The translations under genes were made by a program, and so were the position numbers. Shown here one piece after another: positions 6,215 through 8,099 of a stretch of DNA of 8,099 bases. The DNA comes from Actinomycetes bacterium (lineage in GTDB: Bacteria; Actinomycetota; Acidimicrobiia; Acidimicrobiales; RAAP-2): positions 1 to 8,099 of the forward strand of contig JAJZMN010000275.1 in the NCBI GenBank assembly GCA_021850345.1, written 5' to 3'. The notes under the pieces are model-generated. The model was not told the origin of the DNA and did no database searches. It saw nothing but the letters and a program-made list of their open reading frames with translations. Position 1 is the stretch's first letter. Each line of letters starts with the position of its first letter.

Positions 6215-6341
6215 GTGTATGGCTCACATGTTGGGCAGCTGCTCCCAACCCTCGTGGGCGGGCATCAGGAGAGCGGTTGGAGGAGCCGCGTAGTGCTCGG
6301 CGTCGGCGGCGTGTTGTGCACCCGGGCTCGAACGCGGACTG

Positions 6342-6371
6342 TTGACGTCATGCGATCAGTCACACAAGACT
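6342..6371 (+). promoter_or_regulatory. Putative promoter of the padR-exporter operon
   Basis: TTGACG at 6342-6347 is a good -35 box. The best -10 candidate, AAGACT at 6366-6371 (18-bp spacer), is weak but ends 6 bases before the ATG at 6378, placing the transcript start at or next to the start codon. That implies a leaderless mRNA, common in actinobacteria. There is no Shine-Dalgarno before 6378. The palindrome at 6348-6381 covers the spacer, -10 and start. Confidence 0.45.
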
Positions 6372-6381
6372 GATCGCATGA
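6348..6381. promoter_or_regulatory. 34-bp palindromic operator over the padR start
   Basis: Perfect 14-bp arms, TCATGCGATCAGTC (6348-6361) and GACTGATCGCATGA (6368-6381), around a 6-base spacer (ACACAA). The right arm contains the padR ATG at 6378. A repeat this long is not expected by chance, and its position over the promoter and start codon is what an autorepressing PadR protein would use. Known PadR sites are dyads of ATGT/ACAT type; this one is longer and of different sequence. Confidence 0.75.
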
Positions 6382-7061
6382 GTCTCTCGCGCTTGGTCGT
6401 CCTGGGACTTCTTGCCGAGCACGGACCGCTGTACGGTCACGAGCTCCGCCGAGCAGCCGAGGCGCGGCACGTCGAGTCCTGGGGCGGGGTGGGGCCCGGC
6501 GCCTTGTACCGCGAACTGCACCAGCTCGAGGCCGAAGACCTGATCGAGCTCGTTCGTAACGAGCAGGTCGGCAAGCGTCCCCCTCGCGCCGTCTACCGGG
6601 TGACCGACGCCGGGCGCGAGGCGCTGCGGGCACTTCGCGCCGAGACGCTCGGCGCATTCGATCGCCCCCCCGACCCAGTGGGTGTCGCCCTGCTCTTCGG
6701 CGGTGCCGAGGACCTCGAGGAGCTGCTCGGGGCACTGGGGCGTCGGCACGTGGCCGCGATCGCCGCCCTCGATAGCCTGCAGGCCAAACGGGCTCGCCTC
6801 GAAGAGCTGGGCGTGCTCGGTGCCTCCGGACGGGCGGTCTTCCGCCGCGCCGAGCTGTACCTGGGGGCCGAGCTGGCCTGGCACGAGGAGTGCGCCTCGG
6901 TGCTGTGCGCGGAGACCGCAGGGGATCTCGGGACCGCCGGTGTCGCCCGAGATCCGAGTGTCGTCCGAGATGGTACCGGTGGCATCGGCGCGGCCCGGGA
7001 GCGGCGCGCCGAGCGCGTCAGCACGCCCGCAGTGGGCAAGAAGGGGGGGGCGACGCGATGA
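6378..7061 (+). CDS. PadR-family transcriptional repressor
   Basis: 227 residues from the ATG at 6378; the frame also opens at a GTG at 6339 and a TTG at 6342, but those 12 or so codons are the promoter/operator read as protein, and MSLSRLVVLGLLAEHGPLYG is the usual PadR N-terminus. The winged helix covers about residues 1-75: LYGHELRRAAEARH, GPGALYRELHQLEAEDLIE (recognition helix) and KRPPRAVYRVTDAGREAL (wing). A helical dimerisation/effector region follows to about 175. The last 50 residues (after CAETAGDL) are Gly/Arg-rich and look disordered. PadR proteins repress neighbouring efflux genes and are released by small aromatic or drug ligands. The gene overlaps the exporter by ATGA, so it probably represses both genes through the palindrome at its own start. 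Confidence 0.88.
   Translation: MSLSRLVVLGLLAEHGPLYGHELRRAAEARHVESWGGVGPGALYRELHQLEAEDLIELVRNEQVGKRPPRAVYRVTDAGREALRALRAETLGAFDRPPDPVGVALLFGGAEDLEELLGALGRRHVAAIAALDSLQAKRARLEELGVLGASGRAVFRRAELYLGAELAWHEECASVLCAETAGDLGTAGVARDPSVVRDGTGGIGAARERRAERVSTPAVGKKGGATR
7043..7050 (+). repeat. G8 homopolymer at the padR-exporter junction
   Basis: Eight consecutive G lie 7 bases before the exporter ATG. The tract encodes the Gly-Gly of the PadR C-terminus and can act as Shine-Dalgarno for the exporter. Gain of one G would remove the padR stop and put the repressor in frame with the exporter. Confidence 0.6.
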
Positions 7062-8099
7062 CTCGCGAGCCGACCATCGGGACGGCGCCAGCGGTCGACG
7101 AGCAGCGCGGGCGCTCTGCTCGCACCGGTCTCGCCATGGTGGTGGTCATGACCGGGGTCCTCATCACCGCGGTGGACACGACGATCGTCGTGCTGGCGCT
7201 CCCCGAGATCGAGCGCGGCTTGGACGTGGCGCTCTCCTCGGTCATCTGGGTCGTCATCGGCTACCTGCTCGTCATCACCCTGCTCGCCACCCAGGTCGGC
7301 CGGCTCGGGGACATGTTCGGTCGGGTGCGGATGTACGAGGCAGGGTTCTTGGTCTTCGTCGTCGGCTCGCTGCTGTGCGCGCTGGCCTGGAACGAAGCGG
7401 CCATCATCGGCTTTCGAGTCCTCCAGGGCATCGGTGGGGCGCTCGTCACCGCCAACAGCGGGGCGATCATCGCCGACCTCTACCCGCCCGAGCGGCGCGG
7501 TCGGGCCTACGGGTACAACGCGGTGGGCTGGAGCCTCGGGGCGGTCCTCGGCATCGTCCTCGGCGGTCTGATCGTCACCTACATCTCGTGGCGGTGGATC
7601 TTCGGGATCAACGTGCCGATCGGTGCCGGTGCGCTGATCCTGGCGACGAGGGTCCTGCACGACCGCGGCGAACGGGCCCGGCGCCGGCTCGACCTCCTCG
7701 GCATGGTCACCCTCGGCCTCGGCCTGTTCGGCGTGCTGTGGGCCATGACCACGCTCGCCACCTCGTCCCTGGACCCGACCGTCCTCGGCTACCTCATCGG
7801 CGGGGTGGTGCTCATCGGTGTCTTCGTCGTCGTCGAGGCACACCAGCGCGAGCCGATGCTCGACCTCTCGCTGTTCAAGATCCCGACCCTCGCCCCGACG
7901 CTGCTCGCCTCGCTGTTCCAAGGGCTCGCCAACTTCGCCGTGCTGTTCTTGGTCATCATGTACCTCCAAGGTCCACGCGGGCTCTCTCCCATTCACGCCT
8001 CGTTGCTCCTCGTGCCCGGCTACGTCGTCGGCTCGGCCATCGGCCCGTACGCCGGGCGCCTGGCGGACCGGCTCGGACCGGTGCTGCCGGCGACGGTCG
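7058..8099 (+). CDS. DHA2-family MFS multidrug exporter (EmrB/QacA type), 3' end missing
   Basis: Open from ATG at 7058 (ATGA overlap with padR) to the window edge: 347 codons of a protein usually 480-550 long. After a hydrophilic 25-residue start, helix 1 contains ITAVDTTIVVLALPEI with membrane Asp40 (motif D1). Motif A, GRLGDMFGRVRMY (81-93), lies in the helix 2-3 loop; motif B, FRVLQGIGGA (119-128), is in helix 4; SWRWIFGINVPIG (177-189) follows helix 5. Motif C in helix 5 reads GAVLGIVLGG (161-170), with Ile166 in place of the usual Pro. Further helices follow to the edge. DHA2 proteins have 14 helices and export hydrophobic or cationic compounds in exchange for protons at the cytoplasmic membrane. 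The substrate cannot be told from sequence. Control by the upstream PadR repressor is likely. Confidence 0.9.
   Translation, partial: MTREPTIGTAPAVDEQRGRSARTGLAMVVVMTGVLITAVDTTIVVLALPEIERGLDVALSSVIWVVIGYLLVITLLATQVGRLGDMFGRVRMYEAGFLVFVVGSLLCALAWNEAAIIGFRVLQGIGGALVTANSGAIIADLYPPERRGRAYGYNAVGWSLGAVLGIVLGGLIVTYISWRWIFGINVPIGAGALILATRVLHDRGERARRRLDLLGMVTLGLGLFGVLWAMTTLATSSLDPTVLGYLIGGVVLIGVFVVVEAHQREPMLDLSLFKIPTLAPTLLASLFQGLANFAVLFLVIMYLQGPRGLSPIHASLLLVPGYVVGSAIGPYAGRLADRLGPVLPATV

Larger units (their letters stand above)
3816..6247 (-). mobile_element. IS607-family transposon (tnpA-tnpB), approximate limits
   Basis: The element is defined by an IS607-type serine recombinase followed with a 4-bp overlap by a TnpB-related gene, the standard IS607 order. 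The core (3836-6187) is certain; the ends are not, because this family leaves no terminal inverted repeats or target duplications. The limits given are a 7-bp direct repeat GCTCCCA found at 3816-3822 and 6241-6247; on the element's strand it reads TGGGAGC and contains the GG at which IS607 elements usually recombine. Such a match could arise by chance. Total size near 2.4 kb suits the family. The element sits just after the sulfur operon without breaking a visible gene, but it may have separated the operon from former downstream members. Confidence 0.75.

Noticed and set aside
6318..6340. CTCGAAC in a tRNA T-loop-like context
   Set aside because: The flanking bases do not form a five-pair T stem on either strand, and no acceptor or anticodon arm can be built.
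6593..7996. Long minus-strand open frame (467 codons) opposite padR and the exporter
   Set aside because: The product is an Asp/Glu/His/Arg-rich mirror of the high-GC exporter codons, with no motif, while the opposite strand carries clear PadR and MFS motifs.

Overview
This is high-GC DNA with dense 4-bp start/stop overlaps and GTG starts. It looks actinobacterial. A coenzyme-F420-type flavoprotein gene suggests an F420-making lineage (Acidimicrobiia would fit, but this is inference). Everything was read by eye; no database search was run.

Region 1 (1-3777) is a sulfur-assimilation locus. The first 39 codons of a CysD-like sulfate adenylyltransferase subunit run leftward off the window edge. 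Divergently, a strong AT-rich promoter with a perfect dyad between its -35 and -10 boxes (201-229) drives three genes joined by ATGA overlaps: a siroheme/[4Fe-4S] nitrite/sulfite reductase (342-2156), an FrhB/FpoF-like iron-sulfur flavoprotein (2153-3421) and a small Trp-rich protein of unknown function (3418-3777). Because of cysD, the reductase is most likely an assimilatory sulfite reductase, and its tightly coupled partner suggests electrons come from F420H2 or ferredoxin through a dedicated subunit. This resembles a split version of the archaeal F420-dependent sulfite reductase Fsr, built on an assimilatory-type reductase. A possible leaderless 36-codon upstream ORF (238-348) ends at the reductase start.

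Region 2 (about 3816-6247) is an IS607-family transposon on the minus strand, just downstream of the operon. Its serine-recombinase gene tnpA is split by a +1 frameshift at a five-C run. Its TnpB-related protein keeps the first two RuvC acidic residues but shows neither a zinc ribbon nor a canonical third Asp. The 3' end of tnpB is packed with interlocking inverted repeats, including a pseudoknot-type arrangement, as expected for a TnpB guide (omega) RNA.

Region 3 (6342-8099) is a two-gene drug-resistance-type operon: a PadR-family repressor whose start codon lies inside a 34-bp palindrome (probably its own operator, on a leaderless transcript), overlapping by ATGA with a DHA2-family MFS exporter that runs off the right edge. 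A G8 tract sits at the repressor/exporter junction.
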